The translations under genes and the position numbers were made by a program. The notes beneath the pieces are model-generated. The model saw only the letters and a program-made list of their open reading frames with translations, did not search any database and had not been told where the DNA came from. Of a DNA stretch of 64,000 bases, positions 54,409 through 64,000 are shown one piece after another. Position 1 is the stretch's first letter, and every line of letters starts with the position of its first letter. The stretch is from UBA2589 sp965223235 (GTDB taxonomy: Bacteria; Gemmatimonadota; Gemmatimonadetes; Longimicrobiales; Gaopeijiaceae), in assembly GCA_965223235.1 (NCBI GenBank), contig CBDCVV010000017.1:151269-215268 (forward strand), in the 5' to 3' direction.

Positions 54409-57400
54409 TTAGCGTAGAGGTTTAATGTCGCGCTCCTGGCGGTGCGCACGGATGAGCGTGCCGCCAGGCCCCTGGAAGATCAGCTCGACCCGTCGGTTGA
54501 GCGCGTGGTCGATCTCCGTTTGGGGTTCCTCATGGAACGCTTCCGACTCCCCGAGCGTGATTGCACTGAACCTCGACCGATCCACTCCACGCGCGACAAG
54601 GTACGCGACCACGTTCTCCGCTCGCCGCATGGCGAGGTCCTCGTTGTAGACGGCCGGGCCTCGACGATCTGTGTGACCTTGGATCTCGACCTCGACGTCT
54701 TCGATGGCTAACAGAGCGACCGCTACGGAGTCTAGGACCGCGATCGAGAGGCCAGTTACCTCGTCCACGTCGAACGCGAAGTGCACGACGTTGGGCACCG
54801 CAACGGTGTCGGGCGCGGTAACGGGCGACTCGACACTGTCTACGGGCTCAGTGACCACCTCGGTGGTGTCGGGCTGAGCCGGCACGACCACTGTGGTGTC
54901 GGGCTGAGCCGGCTCCGGAACGAGTCGGTCCCGTTGCGCCTCTAGACTCCGGGCGAGCGCTTCAGCCCGATCCAGGTGTGGCCTGGGATCGTCGATCGAA
55001 CACGTTCGTTCCTCGTTCCCGGCCCAGATGAGCGCCGCTTCGAGCTCCGCAACTTCGGCGGCAAGCACATCGAATGCGCCGGGATCAAGCCGGATGGACC
55101 GAGCGAGCTCCCACCCTTCGGGACCCACCGGCGCGCTCCCTTCGAGAGTCGGCTGATCGGCAAGATCGACAGCATTCGACTCGACCGAGACTACCAGCCT
55201 CTCGACCTCGGCGACCAGCGCTTCAGCGAAGCCCGTTCCGTCGTTCTCCTCGTACTCGGTACGAGCCATGGTGAGAAGGGCCGTCGCCCGGGCTTTCGCG
55301 TAGCGGCGATCCGCGCTCTGGGTCGAGAGTGCCTCCACCCTCGCACTCCAGGCCGCCATCACGGCCCGATCGTCCGCTATGGCTTCGTCCGAGAGGCGAT
55401 CGGAAAGAGGCAAGAGGTGCGTACGCTCAGGTGCCCTGGGTGCGGTCGTCACGCGCTGCCAGCCCTGTTCCACAGCGGCAGAGTTGCTGCGGGCCTCCGG
55501 AGCACGACGCTCCCTCGCTCCGAAGAGGCCCTCATCGAACTTCAGTCCGATCTGGACATAGAAGCCTTGATCGGTGTGATGGCCGATCGACAACTCCTGA
55601 TCTCGGAAGCCGAAGGCGTTGTAGCCGGCCGAGAGGCGCAGGTTGTCCGCCACGAGGTATCCGAGCTCGGCACCAGCTCCCCACTGGGCAGCGTCGAAGC
55701 CGCCCGAGAAGAGCGTGCGCCCGATCAAGCCCACATCGAACCGCCCTGTCACGTCACGACGCACCCTGAGGAAGGCTAGGTGCGCATCGTCGGAGCTCGA
55801 GATTCCTTCGAGGTCCTCGGACGCCCACTTGCTCGCCCACTGAGCCGACACCGTCGTCGGCCTGTTCGGCTGGAGATTCAGGTGCCCGGACAAGATGTGC
55901 GCTGTACGGCGACTCTCGGGGCCGGTCGGAGAATCCGTGCGGTCGTACCGATGTTCGTACCGGGCCAGCGCGCTGACACGATTCCGATCGACGTCGCGAT
56001 ACGCCAGGCCGAGCCGCGATCTCTCAAACGCTTCATCTCGGTCGTTCTGTAGACTGAAGGTCGAGTTACCCAGGAGGCTCCACCCGCGGCTGAGACGACG
56101 CGCGTACCCCAACGAACCGAAGAGGTTGTCCCTGTCTCCGGCGGCCCGGTACTCACCGCGGATCGAGCCCTTCCACAACGGGTTCGCTGTGTACTCCAGA
56201 CCCGCGCCGAGCGCCGTCGACTTCACACCGGACCCCGCAACAGGTGCAGTCCGTTCCAAGGTCGTATGGAGTCGGACTCCCTCCGAGAGGTTCCACAGAT
56301 TGCGCAGGCCCATCGCAGCCTGGGCCTCGCGCCCGGAGACTGCATCCCGGATCCTGTACTCGCTGAAGACAGACTGACCCGTGAGATAATCAGAGGAGAG
56401 TCCGACCACCGTGTTGTTCTGCTCCTGACCCGGATTCAAAGCGTACGGACCAGCCAGCGAGGTTAGGAACTCGTGGCGGGCATACAGCCTCGTCTTGTCG
56501 AAGATCCGGTAGTCGGCCCCCACACCCGCCCGACGTTGGGATGCGGTAGCGACGTCCTGCTCATACTCGGCGAACACCGAGGCCCGATCAGACCCTGGAA
56601 GCGCCGCAGTCAGCTTCGTCCGTAGACTCCGTACCTCGATCGGCGTCTGCCCGGCCGTAGTCGATGTCGCAGGGGCTACCGACTCCTCGGCAACACGGGC
56701 TCCGAGCTCGACCTTCAACCAGTCGCGGAACGCGTGATCGATTCCGACCTGAGCGCCCTGTCGTCGACCACCGGCCACTAGGTCCTCGGTACGAAGTACT
56801 TCTCCGAAGAGGCTCGTCCGAGTCCCCACTCGGGTCCGCAGATCAACCCCAACCTCTCGCCTGCCGCGCAGGAACTGAGCCGATGGGTTGGCAAAGGTCG
56901 CGTCAGTGTTGGTGAGGAAGGCTCTCGCGCTCAACCACTCGGATCCGTGCCGCAACTCAATCCGATACGCATCGCCCTCTGTCGTTCCCGCACTGTCAGC
57001 TCGCGCAAACTCACCTGAGACGCTCGTTCCGGCGCCCAATCCGACCGAAGCGTTCACACTCGTCAGGTCGAAGGGAGACATCGCGTTCTCATCACGCACG
57101 TGTCCACCGCCGATCTCGACGTTCTCCACCGGACGAACGCGGCCGTTGAAGCCGTACACCCAGTAGTCTTCTCCGGTCGACACCACTTCGTACGAGACGC
57201 GGATCGTGACCGGGTTGAGGGCTTCATCGACACTCGGCACCGGGCGGGTAAAGAGAATCCGGCCCGTAAACGGCTCGATGCGGTAGTCGTGGAAGCGCTC
57301 CATCGGTTGGACGCTGAGCACGACCCCCGGCCGATTTCGATCGCGGGTCACGAGCTCCACTCGCTCACTGTTCACGAGCCCATCCGTGCGACTCAGTGTG

Positions 57401-60400
57401 TACGGTCCCGAGACCCCTTGACCTGCAATCTCGTCGACAACCTGGCGGTACTCGTCGAGGCTCCCGAAGACGTCGAGGGCAACCTTATCGGTTTCGAGGT
57501 GCGTGGTGAGCCCGTTGAGTGTGCGGTTGTAGCGGCCAAGCTCGGTGGTGCTCAGAGACCGCCCCGCCCGAGGCGATGTCGTGAAGTCGCCGAACTGTAT
57601 GAAGGAGCGACCGCGATCCATGCGGGCGAAGAGACGACCCTTGGACTGAGCATTGAAGAACGGAGACGAAGCATCCCCGAAGATCGGATACGATTCGTCG
57701 GGTCGGATATCACGGAAGAAGCGGGCGCGTTCGTCCTCCTCCGACTCCAGCCGCAGCGTGAGTAGGGTATTCTCGCCGATCGCTCCTTCGGCAAACGCCG
57801 CAGCCCGTACGCCTGCGGACGTACGATCTCCGTCTTGGCTAAATGACTCCAACTCGCGCTCGAACGCATCGCGTCCGCCGAGAGCCAGCTCCCCATCGAG
57901 GAGTGAGCGAACGTCGATGCGCGCTTCGAGAAGACCCGTGAGGAGGAGCGGAGTGATCGACGGAACCCATGCGATACTGTCTTCTGTGGACTCCATCCCC
58001 GAGGCCGACACGCGAACCACCCCAGAACCGGGTCCTCTTGGAGCTTGCAGCTCAACGGTGGCAGCCCCATCGCGAACCGTCGTTTGCACGCCCGGCTGGA
58101 CCGGATCCTCATCGAGAACTAGCCAGCGCCCCCGCGACGCTTCCAGCGTCACGACTACGGAATCGCTCGGGTCGCTGGTCGAGAGCACGACCGGAACGAT
58201 CAGGTTTCCGTCAGCTCGCAACGTGTCGCTCGGGATGTTGAGCGCGAACCCGGATCCGCCCGAAGACGATCGATCGACCCGCGGTGCTCCGAGGCCGTCA
58301 GCATGCGCCTCGGCTACGGTGGAAAGCGGATCGAGCATTGCAGTCGTGCCGTCGGCATGGATCCGTCGCTCGATCACACGCTCGAGAACCTCCGAGCTCC
58401 GACTCGCATCCGCGAAGTCTGCCCGGTGCAGCTCCCCCTTCTTCAGGTCGACGAATACGCTCGATCCGTCGCCAGCATGTCGATTCGACAGCGGGGCAAG
58501 GACAGACCCGGCGGGCAGTGTGAGCTCATCGACACGCACCACCCAGAGACGAGGCAGGAGGCCCGTGAAGTGGTATTGACCCTCCGAGTCCGTAACCGCC
58601 GACGTACCGTCTTGCAGCAGAACTCGAACACCTGGGACACCAACCTCCTCAGAGCCCTGCTGGAGATCGCCGGAGCAGTCGCAATCCACGTAGACCTTTC
58701 CGACGATCATCCCTTCGTCCGTGAAGACGCCGCGGCGCACTTCAACTCCAGCGGTGGCTTCAGTGGACTGCAACCCAGCCGCCGTCCTGGCAACGGCCCG
58801 GTTCACTCCGTCTCCCACGAGCGCACCTACTCCAACCCGAGTGCGGTACGTCAGTGTCCGAGACTCACCCGGTGCTAGTGACCCGATGTTGAAATCGAGC
58901 GTCGGACCGGGCGCTCCGGTTGGCTCTGCGATCGCGGCGCCGTCTAGTCGAGCACTACCGGACACGTAGGTGAAGCCTGCCGGGAGTCGATCCTCGATCG
59001 ATACGTCCGTGGCGATAGCCAGCCCTTCGTTCTCAACTGTCACCACGTAGTCGAGCGCGTCGGCCACGGCAACCTCGGTGCGTGTGGCAGACTTACGGAT
59101 CACCACGTTCGGCTGTCCGGGTTGGAAGCCAATCGTCTGCGTGGAGATCGTGCCTCCCGGCGGGACGTCGATCGTCTGTGTGGCGTTGCCTGTGGTCAGT
59201 GTCGAGCCGTTCGGGCCGTTCGTCACGATGGTAGTTGGGCCCGCCGGAACCGTGACGGACCAATCGCCATTCGCATCCGTCGTCACCGTGATGGTCTCAC
59301 CCTGACTATCCGTGATCGTCAGAGTCACTCCCGTGAGCGGAGCCTCGCCAGGGTCTTGAACCCCATTCCCGTTCGCATCTTCGAACAGGTGCCCCGTGAC
59401 CACGCCGACCTGCTGCGCCGGCGGCTCGTACCCGACCGGGGAAGTGGGCACCGACCCACCCGGCGTTACCGTGACCGTTTGCGGGTCATTAGACGTAGAG
59501 AGCGTTACACCAGGTGGCAGTGTCGTATCGTCGACATCGATGTCGGTGTCACCTGCCGGCAGCCCCGTCGCAGACCAGTCGCCGTTCGCGTCCGTCGTGA
59601 CTGTCGTCGTTCCGCCGTTCGCGTCAGTGATCACCACGTCGACACCGGCAAGATCCGGCTCGCCTGCGTCCTGCACTCCGTTGCCGTTCGTGTCCTCGAA
59701 CAGGTGGCCCGTCAGTCCGCCCTGGATCTGGTAGCCGACATCGGTTGCCGTGCCTGAGCCGGACGCGGGTACCGTCGCCGTCTGAGGGTTGTTCGCCGTC
59801 GTCAACGTCGAGCCAGCCGGCAGCGTCGTGTCATCGACTGAGATGTTCGCGTCACCTGCCGGCAGCCCCGTCGCAGACCAGTCGCCGTTTGCATCCGTCG
59901 TGACTGTCGTCGTTCCGCCGTTCACGTCGGTGATCACGACGTCGACACCGGTAAGATCAGGCTCGCCTGCGTCCTGGACTCCGTTGCCGTTCGTGTCCTC
60001 GAACAAGTGGCCGGTCAGCCCGCCCTGGACCTGGTAGCCCACGTCCGCCGACGCTGTCGAGCCACTCGCAGGCACGGCTACGGTCTGAGGATCGTTCGCC
60101 GTCGTCAGGGTCGAACCAGCCGGTAGCGTCGTGTCATCGACTGAGATGTTCGCGTCACCTGCCGGCAGCCCCGTCGCAGACCAGTCGCCGTTCGCGTCCG
60201 TAGTGACCGTCGTCGTTCCGCCATTCGCGTCTGTGATCACCACGTCGACACCGGCAAGATCAGGCTCGCCTGCGTCCTGGACACCGTTGCCGTTCGTGTC
60301 CTCGAACAGATGGCCCGTCAGCCCGCCCTGGATCTGGTATCCGACGTCGGTTGCCGTGCCTGAGCCGGACGCGGGTACCGTCGCCGTCTGAGGGTTGTTC

Positions 60401-63400
60401 GCCGTCGTCAACGTCGAGCCAGCCGGCAGCGTCGTGTCATCGACTGAGATGTTCGCGTCACCTGCCGGCAGCCCCGTCGCAGACCAGTCGCCGTTTGCAT
60501 CCGTCGTGACTGTCGTCGTTCCGCCGTTCACGTCGGTGATCACGACGTCGACACCGGCAAGATCAGGCTCGCCTGCGTCCTGGACTCCGTTGCCGTTCGT
60601 GTCCTCGAACAGGTGACCCGTCAGTCCGCCCTGGATCTGATAGCCGACGTCGGTCGATGCAGTCGAGCCGGAAGCAGGTACCGCGACCGTCTGCGGATCG
60701 TTCGCCGTCGTCAGCGTCGAGCCAGCAGGTAGCGTCGTGTCATCGACATCGACGTTCGCGTTACCAGCAGGTAGCCCGGTCGCCGACCAGTCTCCGTTCG
60801 CATCCGTCGTGACCGTGGTGGTTCCGCCGTTGATGTCGGTGATCACGACATCCACACCCGCGAGATCCGGCTCCGCTCCGTCTTGGACACCGTTGCCGTT
60901 CGTGTCCTCGAACAGATGACCCGTCAGGCCGCCCTGGATCTGGTAACCGACATCCCCCGACGCCGTCGAGCCGCTCGCAGGCACGGCCACCGTCTGCGGG
61001 TCATTACTCGTGGTGAGCGTGGCACCAGCAGGTAGCGTCGTGTCATCGACATCGACGTTCGCGTTACCAGCAGGTAGCCCGGTCGCCGACCAGTCTCCGT
61101 TCGCGTCCGTCGTGACCGTGGTGGTGCCGCCGTTGATGTCGGTGATGACTACGTCGACACCGGCGAGATCTGCTTCCGCTCCGTCTTGGACGCCGTCGCC
61201 GTTCGTGTCCTCGAACAGGTGACCGGTCAGTCCTCCCTGGATCTGGTAACCCACATCCGCCGACACCGTCGAGCCGGAAGCAGGCACGGCCACGGTCTGC
61301 GGATCGTTCGCCGTCGTAAGAGTCGAACCAGCTGGCAGCGTCGTGTCGTCGACATCCACGTTCGCGTTGCCAGCAGGTAGCCCGGTCGCAGACCAGTCAC
61401 CGTTCGCATCCGTCGTGACCGTGGTGGTTCCGCTGTTGATGTCGGTGATGACCACATCGATACCGGCGAGATCTGCTTCCGCTCCGTCTTGGACGCCGTT
61501 GCCGTTCGTGTCCTCGAACAGGTGACCCGTCAGCCCGCCCTGGATCTGGTAGCCGACATCCGCCGAGGCCGTCGAACCAGAAGCAGGTACCGCCACCGTC
61601 TGAGGATCGTTCGCCGTCGTCAGCGTCGAGCCAGCCGGCAGCGTCGTGTCATCGACATCCACGTTCGCGTTGCCAGCAGGTAGGCCCGTCGCCGACCAGT
61701 CTCCGTTCGCATCCGTCGTGACCGTAGTGGTGCCGCCATTGATGTCGGTGATGACGACGTCGACACCGGCGAGATCCGGCTCCGCTCCGTCCTGAACTCC
61801 GTTGCCGTTCGTGTCCTCAAACAGGTGACCGGTCAGTCCGCCCTGGATCTGGTAGCCGACATCTGCGGAAGCCGTCGAGCCAGAAGCAGGCACCGCCACG
61901 GTCTGAGGATCATTACTAGTGGTGAGCGTGGCACCGGCCGGCAGCGTCGTGTCATCCACATCGACGCTCGCGTTACCCGACGGTAGCCCCGTCGCCGACC
62001 AGTCTCCGTTCGCGTCCGTCGTGACCGTGGTGGTGCCGCCGTTGATGTCGGTGATGACTACGTCGACACCGGCGAGATCTGCTTCCGCTCCGTCCTGGAC
62101 GCCGTTGCCGTTGGTGTCCTCGAACAGATGACCCGTCAGCCCGCCCTGGATCTGGTAGCCGACATCCGCCGATGCAGTCGAGCCGGAAGCAGGCACGGCC
62201 ACCGTCTGAGGATCGTTCGCCGTCGTCAGCGTCGAGCCCGCAGGCAGCGTCGTGTCATCGACATCGACGTTCGCGTTACCAGCAGGTAGCCCGGTCGCCG
62301 ACCAGTCCCCGTTCGCGTCCGTCGTGACCGTCGTCGTTCCACCGTTCACGTCCGTGATGACGACGTCGACACCGGCGAGATCCGGCTCCGCTCCGTCCTG
62401 AACGCCGTTCCCGTTCGTGTCCTCGAACAGGTGGCCCGTCAGTCCGCCCTGGATCTGGTAGCCCACGTCCGCCGAGGCCGTCGAGCCATTCGCAGGCACC
62501 GCGACCGTCTGAGGATCGTTCGCCGTCGTCAGCGTCGACCCGGTCGGTAGCGTGGTGTCGTCCACATCGACGTTCGCGTTACCCGACGGTCGCCCCGTTG
62601 CTGACCAGTCGCCGTTCGCGTCTGTCGTGACCGTGGTCGTCCCGCCGTTGATGTCGGTGATGACCACGTCAACACCGGCAAGATCCGGCTCGGCCCCGTC
62701 CTGAACGCCGTTGCCGTTGTCGTCTTGGAAGACGTGACCCGTCAGTCCGCCTTGGATCTGGTAGCCCACATCCGCCGACGCCGTCGAGCCGCTCGCAGGA
62801 ACCGCGACCGTCTGAGGATCGTTCGCCGTCGTCAGCGTCGCTCCGGCCGGCAGCGTCGTGTCGTCCACATCGACGCTCGCGTTACCCGCCGGTAGACCCG
62901 TCGCAGACCAGTCGCCGTTCGCGTCCGTCGTGACCGTCGTCGTTCCGCCGTTCGCGTCCGTGATCACCACGTCGACACCGGCGAGATCGGACTCGGCCCC
63001 GTCCTGAACGCCGTTGCCGTTCGTGTCCTCGAACAGGTGGCCCGTCAGGCCGCCCTGGATCTGGTAACCGACATCCCCCGACGCCGTCGAACCACTCGCA
63101 GGAACCGCGACCGTCTGAGGATCGTTCGCCGTCGTCAGTGTCGAGCCCGCAGGCAGCGTCGTGTCATCGACATCGACGTTCGCGTTACCAGCAGGTAGCC
63201 CTGTTGCTGACCAGTCGCCGTTCGCGTCTGTCGTGACCGTCGTCGTTCCACCGTTGATATCGGTGATCACGACATCCACGCCCGCGAGATCCGGTTCGGC
63301 GCCATCCTGAACGCCATTGCCGTTGTCGTCTTGGAAGACGTGGCCCGTCAGTCCACCCTGGATCTGGTAGCCCACGTCCGCCGACGCCGTCGAACCACTC

Positions 63401-64000
63401 GCAGGCACCGCCACCGTCTGAGGATCATTACTCGTGGTGAGCGTGGCACCGGCCGGCAGCGTCGTGTCGTCGACATCGACGTTCGCGTTGCCAGCGGGTA
63501 GCCCGGTCGCCGACCAGTCCCCATTCGCATCCGTCGTGACCGTGGTGGTTCCGCCGTTGATGTCGGTGATGACGACGTCGACACCGGCAAGATCAGGCTC
63601 GGCCCCGTCCTGGACTCCGTTGCCGTTCGTGTCCTCGAACAGGTGACCCGTCAGTCCACCTTGGATCTGGTAGCCGACATCCGCGGATGCTGTCGAGCCG
63701 GAAGCAGGCACGGCGACCGTCTGAGGATCATTACTAGTGGTGAGCGTGGCACCGGCCGGCAGCGTCGTGTCATCCACATCGACGTTCGCGTTGCCGGCAG
63801 GTAGCCCCGTTGCTGACCAGTCTCCGTTCGCGTCGGTCGTGACCGTGGTGGTGCCACCATTGATGTCCGTGATGACGACGTCGACACCCGCGAAATCCGG
63901 CTCGGCCCCGTCCTGAACGCCGTTGCCGTTGTCGTCTTGGAAGACGTGGCCCGTCAGTCCGCCCTGGATCTGGTAGCCGACATCCGCCGACGCCGTTGAG
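54409..64000 (-). CDS. Giant SdrD-B-repeat / DUF11 / beta-barrel / OmpA surface protein, N-terminus beyond window
   Basis: At least 3196 residues are visible and the frame is open at the right edge. From the visible N-terminal side: 15 near-identical 101-residue SdrD B-like units with the calcium-type loop DTNGNGVQD, one diverged unit, a DUF11 domain (near 58720-59110), another SdrD-like module (VDCDCSGDLQQG), a Big-type domain, and a long barrel of alternating strands ending near 55540 (GFYVQIGLKFDE). A helical linker with Pro/Thr/Val repeats (PAQPDTTVV) follows, then an OmpA C-terminal domain with GHTDRRG and the NEDLAMRRAENV peptidoglycan-binding motif. The expected topology is OmpA in the periplasm, a barrel in the outer membrane and the repeat stalk outside. 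It is convergent with the selenoprotein gene, 15 nt apart. Confidence 0.88.
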   Translation of the reverse strand, partial: STASADVGYQIQGGLTGHVFQDDNGNGVQDGAEPDFAGVDVVITDINGGTTTVTTDANGDWSATGLPAGNANVDVDDTTLPAGATLTTSNDPQTVAVPASGSTASADVGYQIQGGLTGHLFEDTNGNGVQDGAEPDLAGVDVVITDINGGTTTVTTDANGDWSATGLPAGNANVDVDDTTLPAGATLTTSNDPQTVAVPASGSTASADVGYQIQGGLTGHVFQDDNGNGVQDGAEPDLAGVDVVITDINGGTTTVTTDANGDWSATGLPAGNANVDVDDTTLPAGSTLTTANDPQTVAVPASGSTASGDVGYQIQGGLTGHLFEDTNGNGVQDGAESDLAGVDVVITDANGGTTTVTTDANGDWSATGLPAGNASVDVDDTTLPAGATLTTANDPQTVAVPASGSTASADVGYQIQGGLTGHVFQDDNGNGVQDGAEPDLAGVDVVITDINGGTTTVTTDANGDWSATGRPSGNANVDVDDTTLPTGSTLTTANDPQTVAVPANGSTASADVGYQIQGGLTGHLFEDTNGNGVQDGAEPDLAGVDVVITDVNGGTTTVTTDANGDWSATGLPAGNANVDVDDTTLPAGSTLTTANDPQTVAVPASGSTASADVGYQIQGGLTGHLFEDTNGNGVQDGAEADLAGVDVVITDINGGTTTVTTDANGDWSATGLPSGNASVDVDDTTLPAGATLTTSNDPQTVAVPASGSTASADVGYQIQGGLTGHLFEDTNGNGVQDGAEPDLAGVDVVITDINGGTTTVTTDANGDWSATGLPAGNANVDVDDTTLPAGSTLTTANDPQTVAVPASGSTASADVGYQIQGGLTGHLFEDTNGNGVQDGAEADLAGIDVVITDINSGTTTVTTDANGDWSATGLPAGNANVDVDDTTLPAGSTLTTANDPQTVAVPASGSTVSADVGYQIQGGLTGHLFEDTNGDGVQDGAEADLAGVDVVITDINGGTTTVTTDANGDWSATGLPAGNANVDVDDTTLPAGATLTTSNDPQTVAVPASGSTASGDVGYQIQGGLTGHLFEDTNGNGVQDGAEPDLAGVDVVITDINGGTTTVTTDANGDWSATGLPAGNANVDVDDTTLPAGSTLTTANDPQTVAVPASGSTASTDVGYQIQGGLTGHLFEDTNGNGVQDAGEPDLAGVDVVITDVNGGTTTVTTDANGDWSATGLPAGDANISVDDTTLPAGSTLTTANNPQTATVPASGSGTATDVGYQIQGGLTGHLFEDTNGNGVQDAGEPDLAGVDVVITDANGGTTTVTTDANGDWSATGLPAGDANISVDDTTLPAGSTLTTANDPQTVAVPASGSTASADVGYQVQGGLTGHLFEDTNGNGVQDAGEPDLTGVDVVITDVNGGTTTVTTDANGDWSATGLPAGDANISVDDTTLPAGSTLTTANNPQTATVPASGSGTATDVGYQIQGGLTGHLFEDTNGNGVQDAGEPDLAGVDVVITDANGGTTTVTTDANGDWSATGLPAGDTDIDVDDTTLPPGVTLSTSNDPQTVTVTPGGSVPTSPVGYEPPAQQVGVVTGHLFEDANGNGVQDPGEAPLTGVTLTITDSQGETITVTTDANGDWSVTVPAGPTTIVTNGPNGSTLTTGNATQTIDVPPGGTISTQTIGFQPGQPNVVIRKSATRTEVAVADALDYVVTVENEGLAIATDVSIEDRLPAGFTYVSGSARLDGAAIAEPTGAPGPTLDFNIGSLAPGESRTLTYRTRVGVGALVGDGVNRAVARTAAGLQSTEATAGVEVRRGVFTDEGMIVGKVYVDCDCSGDLQQGSEEVGVPGVRVLLQDGTSAVTDSEGQYHFTGLLPRLWVVRVDELTLPAGSVLAPLSNRHAGDGSSVFVDLKKGELHRADFADASRSSEVLERVIERRIHADGTTAMLDPLSTVAEAHADGLGAPRVDRSSSGGSGFALNIPSDTLRADGNLIVPVVLSTSDPSDSVVVTLEASRGRWLVLDEDPVQPGVQTTVRDGAATVELQAPRGPGSGVVRVSASGMESTEDSIAWVPSITPLLLTGLLEARIDVRSLLDGELALGGRDAFERELESFSQDGDRTSAGVRAAAFAEGAIGENTLLTLRLESEEDERARFFRDIRPDESYPIFGDASSPFFNAQSKGRLFARMDRGRSFIQFGDFTTSPRAGRSLSTTELGRYNRTLNGLTTHLETDKVALDVFGSLDEYRQVVDEIAGQGVSGPYTLSRTDGLVNSERVELVTRDRNRPGVVLSVQPMERFHDYRIEPFTGRILFTRPVPSVDEALNPVTIRVSYEVVSTGEDYWVYGFNGRVRPVENVEIGGGHVRDENAMSPFDLTSVNASVGLGAGTSVSGEFARADSAGTTEGDAYRIELRHGSEWLSARAFLTNTDATFANPSAQFLRGRREVGVDLRTRVGTRTSLFGEVLRTEDLVAGGRRQGAQVGIDHAFRDWLKVELGARVAEESVAPATSTTAGQTPIEVRSLRTKLTAALPGSDRASVFAEYEQDVATASQRRAGVGADYRIFDKTRLYARHEFLTSLAGPYALNPGQEQNNTVVGLSSDYLTGQSVFSEYRIRDAVSGREAQAAMGLRNLWNLSEGVRLHTTLERTAPVAGSGVKSTALGAGLEYTANPLWKGSIRGEYRAAGDRDNLFGSLGYARRLSRGWSLLGNSTFSLQNDRDEAFERSRLGLAYRDVDRNRVSALARYEHRYDRTDSPTGPESRRTAHILSGHLNLQPNRPTTVSAQWASKWASEDLEGISSSDDAHLAFLRVRRDVTGRFDVGLIGRTLFSGGFDAAQWGAGAELGYLVADNLRLSAGYNAFGFRDQELSIGHHTDQGFYVQIGLKFDEGLFGARERRAPEARSNSAAVEQGWQRVTTAPRAPERTHLLPLSDRLSDEAIADDRAVMAAWSARVEALSTQSADRRYAKARATALLTMARTEYEENDGTGFAEALVAEVERLVVSVESNAVDLADQPTLEGSAPVGPEGWELARSIRLDPGAFDVLAAEVAELEAALIWAGNEERTCSIDDPRPHLDRAEALARSLEAQRDRLVPEPAQPDTTVVVPAQPDTTEVVTEPVDSVESPVTAPDTVAVPNVVHFAFDVDEVTGLSIAVLDSVAVALLAIEDVEVEIQGHTDRRGPAVYNEDLAMRRAENVVAYLVARGVDRSRFSAITLGESEAFHEEPQTEIDHALNRRVELIFQGPGGTLIRAHRQERDIKPLR
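59419..63963 (-). repeat. Tandem array of fifteen 303-bp coding repeats
   Basis: Fifteen in-frame units of exactly 303 bp (101 codons) run from 63963 down to 59419. The unit starts at 63963, 63660 and 59721 agree with a 303-bp register over 14 units, so there is no net indel. Each unit encodes GGLTGHLFEDTNGNGVQD and a TTTVTTDANGDWSATGLP core. Units fall into subtypes (HVFQDDNGNG versus HLFEDTNGNG; QDGAEPD versus QDAGEPD). A 16th, diverged unit follows at the C-terminal side. The array probably continues past 64000. Confidence 0.92.

Noticed and set aside
59419..63963. CRISPR-like array
   Set aside because: The repeats are 303 bp, contiguous, in frame and protein-coding, with no spacers and no cas genes.
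59419..64000. Long plus-strand open frames with repeated Ser/Thr/Val peptides across the repeat array
   Set aside because: They are mirror frames of the minus-strand SdrD-like repeats, recur with the same 303-bp period and lack ribosome sites or starts of their own.

Overview
The window reads as a chromosome segment of a high-GC, diderm, aerobic bacterium. It has outer-membrane beta-barrels, lipoproteins, a TonB-type receptor, an OmpA-tailed surface protein and a complete alternative complex III operon. The DUF5916, FKBP-lipoprotein and DUF2911 genes, together with the receptor carrying a carboxypeptidase-regulatory domain, fit Gemmatimonadota or a related group. That assignment is inferred from gene content only. 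I see no rRNA, tRNA, CRISPR array, insertion sequence or phage gene, and no gene-free stretch longer than about 300 bases.

Layout. 1-7038: surface-polysaccharide genes (two asparagine-synthase-like proteins, an ABC exporter, a GT4 glycosyltransferase, a NodB-type deacetylase). 7074-8648: three small periplasmic or lipoprotein genes (DUF2911 and two FKBP prolyl isomerases). 8817-16230: actABCDEF, closed by a hairpin terminator at 8729-8760. 16476-22118: a MoxR / DUF58 / transglutaminase operon, a small unknown protein and a membrane GT2. 22123-30540: a synthase-dependent exopolysaccharide locus laid out like pga, with a TPR/beta-barrel exporter, a PgaC-like GT2, a tiny membrane protein, a deacetylase and a GH18-like hydrolase. 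It is headed by a protein with the three-domain plan of the cellulose regulator BcsE. 30672-39840: on the same strand, a class III cyclase fused in frame to a beta-barrel, a cupredoxin-like protein, two unknown proteins, a DUF11 surface protein and a TonB-dependent-receptor-like protein.

40006-43045: a tightly overlapping trio of exosortase-type polysaccharide accessory genes (DUF3473 deacetylase, FemAB-like, DegT aminotransferase). 43048-45242: a NatAB-type ABC transporter. 45417-45611: an AbrB-fold protein. 45624-48057: a luxC/luxE-like fatty-acid-reductase pair without luciferase. 48217-52580: a DUF5916 barrel protein, a D-aminoacylase-type amidohydrolase and a small helical protein. 52672-54393: a YpdA-type disulfide reductase followed by a peroxiredoxin-like gene whose in-frame TGA falls at the first position of a CxxC-type site and is followed by a SECIS-like hairpin, so it is probably a selenoprotein. 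54409-64000: a giant surface protein with 15 indel-free 303-bp repeats, DUF11 and SdrD-like modules, a barrel and an OmpA tail; its N-terminus lies beyond the window.

The points most worth following are the candidate selenoprotein, the BcsE-like protein inside a pga-like locus, the cyclase/beta-barrel fusion and the giant repeat protein.
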